Below, piece after piece: positions 45,217 to 52,299 of a stretch of 64,000 nucleotides of DNA (the first letter of the stretch is position 1; every line of letters starts with the position of its first letter). The DNA lies in the NCBI GenBank assembly GCA_964017195.1, contig OZ024897.1, positions 38,688,336 through 38,752,335 on the forward strand, read 5' to 3'. A program made the position numbers and the translations under genes. The stretch comes from Siderastrea radians (taxonomy: Eukaryota > Cnidaria > Anthozoa > Scleractinia > Rhizangiidae). The notes beneath the pieces were generated by a model. The model was given only the letters and a program-made list of their open reading frames with translations, had not been told where the DNA came from and did no database searches.

Positions 45217-46269
45217 ATGTCGTTCTACGTGACGTTACCCAGTCATTCCAACCGACGTGAATTTCCCAACAACCAAGCCAATTCCTTCAAGATTCGTCTA
45301 CCTCAACCGTTACGGTTACAAGGAGGGGGATGGCAAGTGGGGTTGAGTGCCATTTCCTTACCGGACACGGGGGTCAACATTTTTAATCTGCTGCCGGCGG
45401 ATCAGTTCGTGTTTGGTACCTCTTGTTACCGATTGACCTCCTCCGCAGGACGTGTGGTGAAAAGCTTCAATATGAAAATGGACGATTTGAAAGACGATGC
45501 TTCCATTGTGGATGGCGTGACCTTCATGAAAGCCTTTTTGCAATGGGTGAGACAACGTATGACCACTGCTTACCTGGGCTACCATGGCGCACCGAATACG
45601 GAGCGGGGAGAAAAAACGTGTACGACCTTTGAGTGGGACGGTGAGGATTTGGTGATGAACAATCGCAATATCACACGGTACAAGTACCCTCTTCCATACA
45701 AAGACAACACGACGATTGTCGTCCCTCACTTGGCCATTCATCATCTCATGGCCGAAAAAATGGGATGGTTTAAAAAAAACGACGCAGGAAACTATGCGTT
45801 GGGGCCCAACTTGGCCATGGAATTCCGTGATGAAAAGGTTCCCAACAATAGCGACATTGAATTGAGAAATAGCAAGAACGACCCGGAGTATTATCAAGTG
45901 AACACAGATGGTGCTGGGACCACATGGATTTGGTTGAGTTTCAGCGTGAATTGGCGTTTCACCAACTTGAACGTGGCGTTTCGGGCGGTGGTGGGCGACC
46001 CCACGCGAACGCTCCACGTGTACTCGGACGTGGCAGGCAGCAGTGTGGTGGGCAATCGCGTGACCGATTTATTGCGTGAAATCCAGTACAAGCGACAAGG
46101 ACGCGGCACCCTGTACTTTGAACCGTTGCACATTCAATACATGGCTATTCGTAACGAGGTGGTGGAAATCATTCACGTTCAAGTCGCCGAAACGATTGGT
46201 AGGGGAGGCGACTTGGTCAAGTTTGGTGACGGCCATACCATTGTCACGTTACACTTCAAAAAGGCATAA
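45217..46269 (+). CDS. Capsid-associated Polinton family protein, copy C
   Basis: 350 residues from the ATG at 45217, 11 bp after the copy B stop; an upstream GTG at 45202 overlaps copy B but is an unlikely start. It has MSFYVTLPSHSNRREFPN, then RLPQPLRLQGGGWQVGLSAI. Later blocks are YALGPNLAMEF, NWRFTNLNVAF, LHVYSDVAGSSVVGNRVTDL, and the end IVTLHFKKA. It is most like copy B and less like copy A. Structural role inferred from conservation beside capsid genes. Confidence 0.8.
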   Translation: MSFYVTLPSHSNRREFPNNQANSFKIRLPQPLRLQGGGWQVGLSAISLPDTGVNIFNLLPADQFVFGTSCYRLTSSAGRVVKSFNMKMDDLKDDASIVDGVTFMKAFLQWVRQRMTTAYLGYHGAPNTERGEKTCTTFEWDGEDLVMNNRNITRYKYPLPYKDNTTIVVPHLAIHHLMAEKMGWFKKNDAGNYALGPNLAMEFRDEKVPNNSDIELRNSKNDPEYYQVNTDGAGTTWIWLSFSVNWRFTNLNVAFRAVVGDPTRTLHVYSDVAGSSVVGNRVTDLLREIQYKRQGRGTLYFEPLHIQYMAIRNEVVEIIHVQVAETIGRGGDLVKFGDGHTIVTLHFKKA

Positions 46270-46305
46270 AAAAGAGAGACGAGAAGGAACTCCAAGTCAA
46301 TCATC

Positions 46306-46536
46306 ATGCCTCCGAAACGACGACGACGACGACGACGAAAACAGCGTCCCCAAGCGGGGGAAGGGATCAACGCAGTGATTGCGGGAATTCCTAAAGCCGC
46401 ATGGTCCATCACCAAAGGGATAGAAAAGTTGGCGAAAAAGAATGCCAGAAAATCGCATTTGAAACGCATGGAGGAAATCCGACAAGGAAAACGAAAACGC
46501 TATGCGGGGGAATCGTTTACGTGCAACCTCATGTGA
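46306..46536 (+). CDS. Small Arg-rich virion-type protein 1
   Basis: 76 residues. The N-terminus has a run of seven or more Arg (PPKRRRRRRRKQRP), then QAGEG at residues 16-20, and an amphipathic helix (INAVIAGIPKAAWSITKGIE). Adenoviruses and Polintons encode similar small basic, protease-processed core or membrane-active proteins; the family link is inference. A CATAAAAAAG element overlaps the upstream stop codon. Confidence 0.65.
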   Translation: MPPKRRRRRRRKQRPQAGEGINAVIAGIPKAAWSITKGIEKLAKKNARKSHLKRMEEIRQGKRKRYAGESFTCNLM

Positions 46537-46537
46537 G

Positions 46538-46546
46538 TATAAAAAG
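46538..46546 (+). promoter_or_regulatory. TATA box upstream of 46608 gene
   Basis: TATAAAAAG starts 2 bp after the stop of the preceding gene and 70 bp before the ATG. Confidence 0.65.
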
Positions 46547-46607
46547 AGACGAGCCCCTGTGAAAAACAACAAAAGGCATCCCTGGTGAAGAAGAAGAAGA
46601 AGACACC

Positions 46608-46934
46608 ATGCGTGGGGGAAGTTTGACACGATTTCGAACCGACGAGTGGTATGATCAACAAGGCAAAGGGTTGGTGACGGATCTGATGCGTGGGGGGTTG
46701 CAAGGTCTTATAAGGACGCGCAATCCTTTAAAACTGCCTAGTAATATCAAGAGAGGCTTGACAACGGGGTTATCACGAGGTGTCAAACGCAAAGCCGAAC
46801 AAGTCATCAAAAAAGAAATCACCAAACAAGCCAAGAAAGCGTTGAGTCATAAGAGCGTAAAAGACGCCGTGCGGGTAGCCAGTGCCTTATTTCCCAAACA
46901 AACCAAACGGGCGCGTGATATTTTGGGCGTGTGA
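46608..46934 (+). CDS. Small basic virion-type protein 2
   Basis: 108 residues. It contains YDQQGKGLVTDLMRGGLQGL near the start, with QQGKG at residues 17-21, and then a long basic helix (KRKAEQVIKKEITKQAKKAL). The layout resembles adenovirus pVI- or pX-like proteins, with a cleavable N-terminus and an amphipathic segment. The stop overlaps the GTG/ATG region of the next gene. Exact family not recognised. Confidence 0.65.
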   Translation: MRGGSLTRFRTDEWYDQQGKGLVTDLMRGGLQGLIRTRNPLKLPSNIKRGLTTGLSRGVKRKAEQVIKKEITKQAKKALSHKSVKDAVRVASALFPKQTKRARDILGV

Positions 46935-46936
46935 AC

Positions 46937-47170
46937 ATGGATCCCGTGCATTCACGACCTCGACGGATTCGTAGTAATCGAGGGTTGTCTCAATGGGGTG
47001 GACTGTATCCGTTTTGGAAACTCAGGAGAGGACAACGTGGTGGCTGGTTGAGTGCCGAGGTGATGAGACTGCCCGGGTTTGATTTGAGACAACGTTTAGC
47101 ACGACGACGACGGTATAAAAACCCCTCACGACGACGACGTACCACCACTCGACGACGACGACGACGTTAA
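46937..47170 (+). CDS. Small Arg-rich (protamine-like) protein
   Basis: 77 residues from the ATG at 46937, starting 2 bp after the previous stop. It has RGQRGGWLSAEV in the middle and a C-terminus dominated by Arg (RRRRTTTRRRRRR). It is probably a DNA-condensing core protein. The MCP TATA box lies within its coding sequence, and its stop is 2 bp before the MCP start. Confidence 0.65.
   Translation: MDPVHSRPRRIRSNRGLSQWGGLYPFWKLRRGQRGGWLSAEVMRLPGFDLRQRLARRRRYKNPSRRRRTTTRRRRRR
47114..47120 (+). promoter_or_regulatory. TATA box for the MCP gene, inside upstream frame
   Basis: GGTATAAAAACCCC lies 53 bp before the MCP ATG and is embedded in codons for RYKNP of the preceding protein. Confidence 0.65.
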
Positions 47171-47172
47171 AC

Positions 47173-48573
47173 ATGCCTGACGTGAGTACACAAACCGCCC
47201 CGGCTCACGAGCGTTCCGAAGGGACCGTCAACCCGGCGTTACGGATTTTCAAGGTGCCGCCGACCGACATTAGCATCAATGCCTATCGCATGGTTACCAT
47301 TCAACCCACCACCACGGGTATCAATCCCATGGAATTCATCATTCCTGGATTAGACGATTTTGTAGATTTGGGACGCAGTTACTTTACCATGGAATTGAGA
47401 TTGCAGAAAAGTACGAACGATGACTTGGTGGCCGCTCAAAAATTGTGGCCCGTCAACAATTTGGCCCATTCCATCATCAAACAAATTGACTTGCAATTGA
47501 ATGGCACGTTGATCAGTCCACAATCCGACACCTATCATTACAAAGCTTACCTGGAAACCTTGCTGAATTATGACCGAGAAGATGGCAAGACCGTGTTGGG
47601 ACCCCAAGGATGGTTCAATCAAGTGGATTTCCCACCCGCATGGACGGCCAACAATACCAACAGTGCAGCACCACATAATGACTACCGGGATCTCCCCGCC
47701 AATCACAAAGCAGCGTTGGCTGCCATGGTAGACGAAACCGCCAAGTATGCAGGAGGTGTCACCCACAGTCTGGTGTTTACCCCCCACCTGGAAGTCTTTC
47801 ATACCGGCAAACTGTTAGTGCCTGGCATTGAAATCAAGATGAAATTTCATTTCAATGGCCCCAGCCTGTTTTTCAATGGAGTGGGTCTAGCTGGTCGATT
47901 GATGGAAGGGGATGTGAAACTACGGTTTCATCTCTGCCAACTGCGTTTGAATGACGCCATCTACCAGAGTTTGTCTGAAAAAAGACACAATGAAGGCCAA
48001 GTGGCGGCTTACCCGACCGTCCGCAGTGAAATCCGCACGTTCAGCATGCAAAACAACCTGGTCCGCTTTGATATCCCCAACCTGTTTCAAAACAGAATAC
48101 CGGACCGATTGATTGTGGGGTTACTGGACAGCCGAGCCTTCAATGGAGATGTGAACCGAGATCCGTTCTGTTTCCAGAAATTTGGACTGACGTCCATTAA
48201 ACAGATTGTCAAAGGCGAAGAATACCCTTATGAAACCCTGCAGTTAGTGCACAACAATGGCAGCCGAGATAATCTAGGCTACTTCCGTTTTCTGCAAGCC
48301 AGTGGCGCTTGGTGTAAAAAGAAAGGCAATATGGTAGAACTAGGAGATTGGGGCCATCGGAAAAATTGTACCTTGTACATGTTTGACAATGTGGCCAATG
48401 GCTGTGCTGACAGTCAAAACCTCAACCCCAAGCAAACGGGCGATTTACAATTGGTCTTGGAATTTGGAGCCGCCCCCGGGGTCAATATAACCGTGCTCGT
48501 CTATGGAGAATTTGAGAACTTGCTGGAGATTGACCGCAACGGAGCTGTGTTGTACAACATTTACCAACACTAA
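47173..48573 (+). CDS. MCP: Major capsid protein (double jelly-roll hexon)
   Basis: 466 residues. The length, position directly before the protease, and signature blocks match Polinton/adintovirus MCPs. Key pieces are MEFIIPGLDDFVDLGRSYF, an IDLQLNGTLISPQSDTYHYK strand followed by AYLETLLNYD, and LLVPGIEIKMKFHFN in the middle. The second half has IPDRLIVGLLDSRAFNGD and an end with VLVYGEFENLLEID. This family forms pseudo-hexameric trimers as in adenovirus hexon. The frame is intact. The gene follows its own TATA box at 47114. Confidence 0.95.
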   Translation: MPDVSTQTAPAHERSEGTVNPALRIFKVPPTDISINAYRMVTIQPTTTGINPMEFIIPGLDDFVDLGRSYFTMELRLQKSTNDDLVAAQKLWPVNNLAHSIIKQIDLQLNGTLISPQSDTYHYKAYLETLLNYDREDGKTVLGPQGWFNQVDFPPAWTANNTNSAAPHNDYRDLPANHKAALAAMVDETAKYAGGVTHSLVFTPHLEVFHTGKLLVPGIEIKMKFHFNGPSLFFNGVGLAGRLMEGDVKLRFHLCQLRLNDAIYQSLSEKRHNEGQVAAYPTVRSEIRTFSMQNNLVRFDIPNLFQNRIPDRLIVGLLDSRAFNGDVNRDPFCFQKFGLTSIKQIVKGEEYPYETLQLVHNNGSRDNLGYFRFLQASGAWCKKKGNMVELGDWGHRKNCTLYMFDNVANGCADSQNLNPKQTGDLQLVLEFGAAPGVNITVLVYGEFENLLEIDRNGAVLYNIYQH

Positions 48574-48575
48574 AG

Positions 48576-49115
48576 ATGGAACACGTGGCCTTGAATAATG
48601 TGCAATTGGATTATTTAGCCCGAGACGACCCCCACTTGAAACGTTACTTTTACGGGACGGTGGCCTGTGATCGACTACCCAAGAGTCCTGTCAAGACCCA
48701 ACGCCAAGGGTACATTGTCAACACCGACCCGCACGATCAACCGGGACAACATTGGTTAGCGGTGTGGACGGATGGAAACGTGTGTGAAATCCTCGACAGT
48801 TATGCTTTGCCCCTGGACACATACGTGCAAGCCGCCCCGTTCCAAGCTTGGATTGTGAAACATTGGAAGTATGTGGTGACCAATGGCAAGTCCCTGCAAA
48901 CCATTTCAAGCAAGAGTTGTGGGGATTACGCCTTGTTGTACTTGAAAGCCAAAGCCCGTGGACGGACCTTGCAAGACTTTTTAAATGAGTTTTCCGATCA
49001 TGATTATGTAAGCAATGACCATCAAGCCGGTCAACGCGTTCAACAATTGATTGTAGGCCAAGAAGCCCGATGGTATCAACTTTGTTGTCATCCGTATCAT
49101 CAACGGAATGATTAA
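48576..49115 (+). CDS. PRO: Adenain-like maturation cysteine protease
   Basis: 179 residues, starting 2 bp after the MCP stop. Catalytic order matches C5/Ulp1-type proteases: H59 in GQHWLAVW, D74 in EILDSYA, Q108 in KSLQTI and C115 in SKSCGDYALLYL. Adenovirus protease cleaves core and capsid precursors at (MIL)xGx-G sites; here the small basic proteins carry QxGxG-like motifs that could be its targets. The poly-A signal AATAAA overlaps its stop (49115-49120). Confidence 0.92.
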   Translation: MEHVALNNVQLDYLARDDPHLKRYFYGTVACDRLPKSPVKTQRQGYIVNTDPHDQPGQHWLAVWTDGNVCEILDSYALPLDTYVQAAPFQAWIVKHWKYVVTNGKSLQTISSKSCGDYALLYLKAKARGRTLQDFLNEFSDHDYVSNDHQAGQRVQQLIVGQEARWYQLCCHPYHQRND

Positions 49116-49120
49116 ATAAA
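49115..49120 (+). terminator. Poly-A signal after protease
   Basis: AATAAA overlaps the TAA stop of the protease. It suggests that the MCP-PRO transcript ends here, before the tRNA-like gene. Confidence 0.6.
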
Positions 49121-49143
49121 ATTTGTTGGAAAAAAAGTGTGTC

Positions 49144-49229
49144 GGAGTCGTAGCTCAGTCGGTAGAGCGTTGGCCTTTAATCCAGAATAGCGATTGGGTC
49201 GTGCGTGGGTTCGAGTCCCACCGATTCCA
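49144..49229 (+). tRNA. tRNA-like gene with long variable arm
   Basis: The 7-bp acceptor stem GGAGTCG/CGATTCC is complete (one G-U), with discriminator A. The D arm GCTC-AGTCGGTA-GAGC is complete. The T arm GTGGG-TTCGAGT-CCCAC is complete. The A box TAGCTCAGTCGG and B box GGTTCGAGTCC match Pol III consensus. A T9 run at 49243-49251 can terminate Pol III. The anticodon arm is odd: only TTGG/CCAG pairs around an 8-nt loop CCTTTAAT. A 19-nt variable region can form GCGA-TTGGG-TCGT. The total is 86 nt. The D arm resembles tRNA-Lys and the loop resembles CUUUUAA with one U missing, but the long variable arm is not Lys-like. Anticodon identity is uncertain. Confidence 0.7.
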
Positions 49230-49242
49230 ATAAAAAGGTGCC

Positions 49243-49251
49243 TTTTTTTTT
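49243..49251 (+). terminator. Pol III-type T9 terminator
   Basis: A run of nine T, 13 nt after the end of the tRNA-like gene and before the ATPase ATG. Confidence 0.6.
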
Positions 49252-49273
49252 CCCCCTGGGTAGTATCATCATC

Positions 49274-49927
49274 ATGCAAACGGGGAAACCGTTTCGTTTT
49301 CATACTCCCTCCTCTATCTTGGTGGTGGGTCCTTCGGGATGTGGCAAAACCGTGTTTACGGAAAAACTCTTGGTAGACAACCCCGAGTTGTTTGACACCC
49401 CACCGACCCAAATGCATTATTGTTATGGGGCATGGCAAGATCGATTTCAAGGCATGCAAGATCATGGGGTGGTGTTTCACGAAGGGATTCCCGATCATGA
49501 CGCGTTGGTCCAATGGTTTCCTGAAGGACAGGGGGTCCTGGTCTTGGATGATTTAATGGACGAAGGAAGTCACGATAAACGCGTGTTGGATTTATTCACC
49601 AAACATTCACATCATCAAGGAGTGACGGTGCTCTACTTGTGCCAAGACATGTTTCCCGTGGGGCGCTATGCCAAAAGTATATCCCGCAATGCCCATTACA
49701 TTGTGGCGTTCAAGAACCCCCGGGATCAATTAGGGGTACGCAACGTCATGCTGCAATCGTTTCCGACCACCTGGAAAGACACGTTGGAGACGTTTCATCA
49801 AGCCACCACGCGCCCGTATGGCTATTTGGTGTTGGATTTACACCCCGCCTCCTCCGATCAACAACGGTTGTTGAGTCACCTGTTAAAAGACGAAGGATGG
49901 ACGCGCACCTATCAAAAGCGAGTATAA
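49274..49927 (+). CDS. ATP: FtsK/HerA-type genome-packaging ATPase (A32-like)
   Basis: 217 residues from the ATG at 49274; an upstream GTG at 49205 would overlap the tRNA-like gene and is rejected. Walker A is GPSGCGKT (residues 19-26) and Walker B is GVLVLDDLMDEG with D92 and D93. A later block, HHQGVTVLYLCQDMFPVG, fits the sensor region of A32-type ATPases. It powers DNA packaging into the capsid. The stop codon overlaps a TATAAAG box for the next gene. Confidence 0.92.
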   Translation: MQTGKPFRFHTPSSILVVGPSGCGKTVFTEKLLVDNPELFDTPPTQMHYCYGAWQDRFQGMQDHGVVFHEGIPDHDALVQWFPEGQGVLVLDDLMDEGSHDKRVLDLFTKHSHHQGVTVLYLCQDMFPVGRYAKSISRNAHYIVAFKNPRDQLGVRNVMLQSFPTTWKDTLETFHQATTRPYGYLVLDLHPASSDQQRLLSHLLKDEGWTRTYQKRV

Positions 49928-49929
49928 AG
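49923..49929 (+). promoter_or_regulatory. TATA box overlapping ATPase stop codon
   Basis: TATAAAG spans the TAA stop of the ATPase and lies 41 bp before the next ATG. Confidence 0.65.
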
Positions 49930-49969
49930 GCAAGACACCCCCTTTGGAACCGGAAAAGAGAGAGGGAGC

Positions 49970-50869
49970 ATGGCCGATGACCGTCAACCTCCGCAATCGT
50001 ACGATACCACGACCCCTGCGGGGGTCGGGGCGTCCGGCAGCAATCAAGTGTCTCCAGGCACCATCCAAGAAATTTTGGATACAGGGGACTCAAGCTTGAT
50101 CGACCAAGCCTTTGATCAAATGACCGTCGAGGACATGATCGCGTATGTGGACCAGCTGCCCTCCCCTCCTGCGTATAGAACCTCTTCCCCCGCGGGGGTA
50201 GGAAGTCGAGCATCCCATTCACCCTCATTCCAAAGCCCCCAGACCACCCCACCGTCTTCCGTGGACACTCCACTTACTAGGGGGAGCGCTGGTTTGTCGT
50301 CCGGAGCGCGAACCCCCCTTAGTCAGGGGAGCGCTGGCTTGTCGTCCGGGGCTCGAACGCCTGCAACGCCTCCTAGCGTACCCCGGGTGGCGGGTGCTCG
50401 AACAGCTGCGGGGGCTGGGGGTAATGGTAGGGGGCGCCGTGGACCTAGGACTAGAGGGGGACGTGGCGGTGGACGTGGCGGTGGACGTGGTGGTGGTGGT
50501 GGTGGTGGTGCTGGTGGTGGACGTGGTGCTGGTGGTGGAGGTGCTGGCGGAGGAGGTGGAGGAGGAGGTGGAGGTGGTGGTGGAGGTGGTGGTGGTGGTG
50601 GTGGACGACGGGGGCGACGACGCCGACGCCTTTTCCCCACTTCACCTGCCTCCAGTACTCCTGGATCGTCTGGGGGGTCTGGTAGACAACCTCGTACCTT
50701 GCGTCAAGCCGCTTTACAACGACGTTTACGAATGCTATTACAAGATCAAGAACAATTGGCCCAAGGACGGGAAATTGCTAATGTAACCATGACCAATAGC
50801 ATTGTGACCAGTTATAAACAAGGAGGAGCCCCGAGCGTACAAACCTCGTCGTCCCGGGTCTCGCCGTGA
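49970..50869 (+). CDS. Gly/Arg-rich (RGG) low-complexity protein
   Basis: 299 residues. An acidic, Ser/Pro-rich N-terminus contains two copies of GSAGLSSGARTP and two PAGVG motifs. The centre is a very long Gly tract with RGGGRGGG units (about residues 150-212). A basic RRGRRRRR stretch follows, then a helical part (RQAALQRRLRMLLQDQEQLA). RGG tracts bind nucleic acid and promote condensation; a role as a core or packaging protein is inference. The GGT/GGA repeat is unstable DNA, so length may vary between copies. The stop is 2 bp before the next ATG. Confidence 0.7.
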   Translation: MADDRQPPQSYDTTTPAGVGASGSNQVSPGTIQEILDTGDSSLIDQAFDQMTVEDMIAYVDQLPSPPAYRTSSPAGVGSRASHSPSFQSPQTTPPSSVDTPLTRGSAGLSSGARTPLSQGSAGLSSGARTPATPPSVPRVAGARTAAGAGGNGRGRRGPRTRGGRGGGRGGGRGGGGGGGAGGGRGAGGGGAGGGGGGGGGGGGGGGGGGGGRRGRRRRRLFPTSPASSTPGSSGGSGRQPRTLRQAALQRRLRMLLQDQEQLAQGREIANVTMTNSIVTSYKQGGAPSVQTSSSRVSP

Positions 50870-50871
50870 GG

Positions 50872-51564
50872 ATGAAAACCCCCGTGTCGTTATTGAATGG
50901 ATCTCGACGTCCTGGCATCCCCTTCCCACCGGAATTATTACAACGGATGGATTCCTTGTATGCCTTTTACCATCAACAATGGTGGTGTTATCGCAAAATG
51001 TTGAATCATTACAAGTGTATCAATGCCTTGTTCAATGGGATGGCGTTACTCCTGATGGCCGCGGGCATGATTGCTGGCCCCCTGTTGGACAACAGTACGT
51101 TGGTAGCCTGTTTGGCGGCGGTGGGCACCGTGGTCAAAGGATGGAATGATTTTAAACAGTACCGATTTAAAGTGACCATGAGTCGGTTTGCGTTTACCAC
51201 CTATGCCAAAGCCTTGACCGAATTGAAAACCTATGTGAGGGGTGTCCCCTTGGAGGACCTGGAAGGATTTTTAATCAAGATGCAAACGTTGGATGACACC
51301 ATTGTGGATTTCACCCCTCCGTTACCCAAACGATGTGTGCAAGAGTACCATGGTCATTTTGTGTACCAGCCCGTGGAAGCCCTATGCTATGTAGATGGAT
51401 GTCCTCGTCCCTTGAGACCCAAAGACTACTGGATCCATAAAAAGCCGCTCCCTCCCAGTCCGACACTCTTAGAACCATGGCCCCCCGAAGAAGAAGAAGA
51501 AGACGGACAAAAAGAAAAAGAAGAACCCAGCAAGGAGAAGGCATACCTTGGTTCGTCGACGTGA
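50872..51564 (+). CDS. Two-membrane-helix protein, SLATT-like layout
   Basis: 230 residues from the ATG at 50872. An N-terminal amphipathic stretch (YHQQWWCYRKMLNHYKC) leads into hydrophobic helix 1 (INALFNGMALLLMAAGMIAG) and helix 2 (TLVACLAAVGTVVKGW). A long helical part follows (RFAFTTYAKALTELKTYVRG). This arrangement, with two close helices and then a helix carrying Y...AL.EL, resembles the SLATT domain of bacterial effector systems; this is a layout match only. The C-terminal part is cysteine- and proline-rich with an acidic tail (PPEEEEEDGQKEKEE). The last 88 bp overlap the next gene, whose Arg run is the same DNA in another frame. It could otherwise be a virion membrane or viroporin-like protein. 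Confidence 0.65.
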   Translation: MKTPVSLLNGSRRPGIPFPPELLQRMDSLYAFYHQQWWCYRKMLNHYKCINALFNGMALLLMAAGMIAGPLLDNSTLVACLAAVGTVVKGWNDFKQYRFKVTMSRFAFTTYAKALTELKTYVRGVPLEDLEGFLIKMQTLDDTIVDFTPPLPKRCVQEYHGHFVYQPVEALCYVDGCPRPLRPKDYWIHKKPLPPSPTLLEPWPPEEEEEDGQKEKEEPSKEKAYLGSST

Positions 51565-51764
51565 AAAAGGGGTATGAAGTCACAAGTGATTTGGTCAAGG
51601 CCTTGAAAAAACCCCAAATGAGTGCTGCCGAAGGGAGAAAGATGATATCGGGGTACAAACAACAATATCAAGCGTATAAAAGACGAGGGGGTACCAAAGG
51701 GTACAACAGTTGGTTGATCGACAAAGGCTATGCCAAAAAACCTAACAAGTGTTGTATCCAATGA
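51477..51764 (+). CDS. Small Arg-rich virion-type protein 3
   Basis: 95 residues. The N-terminus is a run of seven Arg, then a TKRKRR stretch, then QQGEG at residues 18-22, directly parallel to the protein at 46306. A helix and a Tyr/Lys-rich region follow, ending with KPNKCCIQ. It starts inside the two-helix protein gene and overlaps the next gene by 4 bp (ATGA). Confidence 0.65.
   Translation: MAPRRRRRRRTKRKRRTQQGEGIPWFVDVKKGYEVTSDLVKALKKPQMSAAEGRKMISGYKQQYQAYKRRGGTKGYNSWLIDKGYAKKPNKCCIQ
51675..51681 (+). promoter_or_regulatory. Internal TATA box
   Basis: TATAAAA inside the previous frame, 80 bp before the ATG at 51761. Confidence 0.5.
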
Positions 51765-52087
51765 AACGTCTTAGGCGTCAATTGCCGTTTTTACGGTCCA
51801 TGTTACAAGAAGCCAACGGTTCCAAACGTCAAGAGTTGTTACAACATGCCAATGCCGATCAAATCAATGCCGTGAGTGAACTGGTCTTGAACTTCTTAAA
51901 AAACAAGATTCCCGTCACACCCCCCATGCTGGCTAAACTTCAACCCTATAAAAGGGTGCTACGCGATTTGGGACGTCGTCGACATTCCGTCAAAAAACGT
52001 CGGGCGTGGTTGGTTCAACAAAAAGGACGCGGCTTGTTTCAAGGACTTCACGAGGTGTTATGTCAATGTGCTCGACCGACCCGTTAA
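51761..52087 (+). CDS. Conserved small Polinton/adintovirus protein (DQINA-family)
   Basis: 108 residues from the ATG at 51761, which overlaps the previous stop (ATGA). The central block NADQINAVSELVLNFLKNKI then PVTPPMLAKLQPYKRVLRDL is a pattern I recall from many short proteins in invertebrate Polintons and adintoviruses. A basic segment and VQQKGRGLFQGL near the C-terminus follow. The function is unknown; a virion-associated role is likely from its position. Confidence 0.7.
   Translation: MKRLRRQLPFLRSMLQEANGSKRQELLQHANADQINAVSELVLNFLKNKIPVTPPMLAKLQPYKRVLRDLGRRRHSVKKRRAWLVQQKGRGLFQGLHEVLCQCARPTR
51947..51953 (+). promoter_or_regulatory. Internal TATA box
   Basis: CCCTATAAAAGGG, inside the preceding frame and 107 bp before the ATG at 52060. 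It could drive the 52060/52281 genes. Confidence 0.5.
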
Positions 52088-52299
52088 CTCTGGCCACATG
52101 GATCACCCTGTTACAAGAGGCCAATCGGGCCACCGACCAGTGGAAAGACGAGTGTCATTATTGGAAGCATAAATATCACCTGTTGTATCGAGAGTACAGG
52201 CACATCTTAAAGACCCGTCTTTGTGACAGCTGTCGTCAAATAGAAGACGGGGAACTTTGCTCCGAGTGTAGTCAACCCCCATGGATGCAGTCTACATGA
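52060..52299 (+). CDS. Small zinc-ribbon-like protein
   Basis: 79 residues from the ATG at 52060 (an alternative ATG lies at 52066); it overlaps the previous gene by 28 bp and the next by 19 bp. A helical middle rich in His/Tyr/Lys (HYWKHKYHLLYREYRHILKT) leads to a CDSC...LCSEC pair, which could bind one zinc. The family is not recognised. Confidence 0.55.
   Translation: MSMCSTDPLTLATWITLLQEANRATDQWKDECHYWKHKYHLLYREYRHILKTRLCDSCRQIEDGELCSECSQPPWMQST

Noticed and set aside
49205..49273. Upstream extension of the ATPase starting at GTG
   Set aside because: It would translate through the T arm of the tRNA-like gene and the T9 run; the ATG at 49274 gives the normal short leader before the Walker A motif.
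50394..50786. Valine-, proline- or histidine-rich frames over the Gly tract
   Set aside because: These are other frames of the GGT/GGA repeat that encodes the RG-rich protein.
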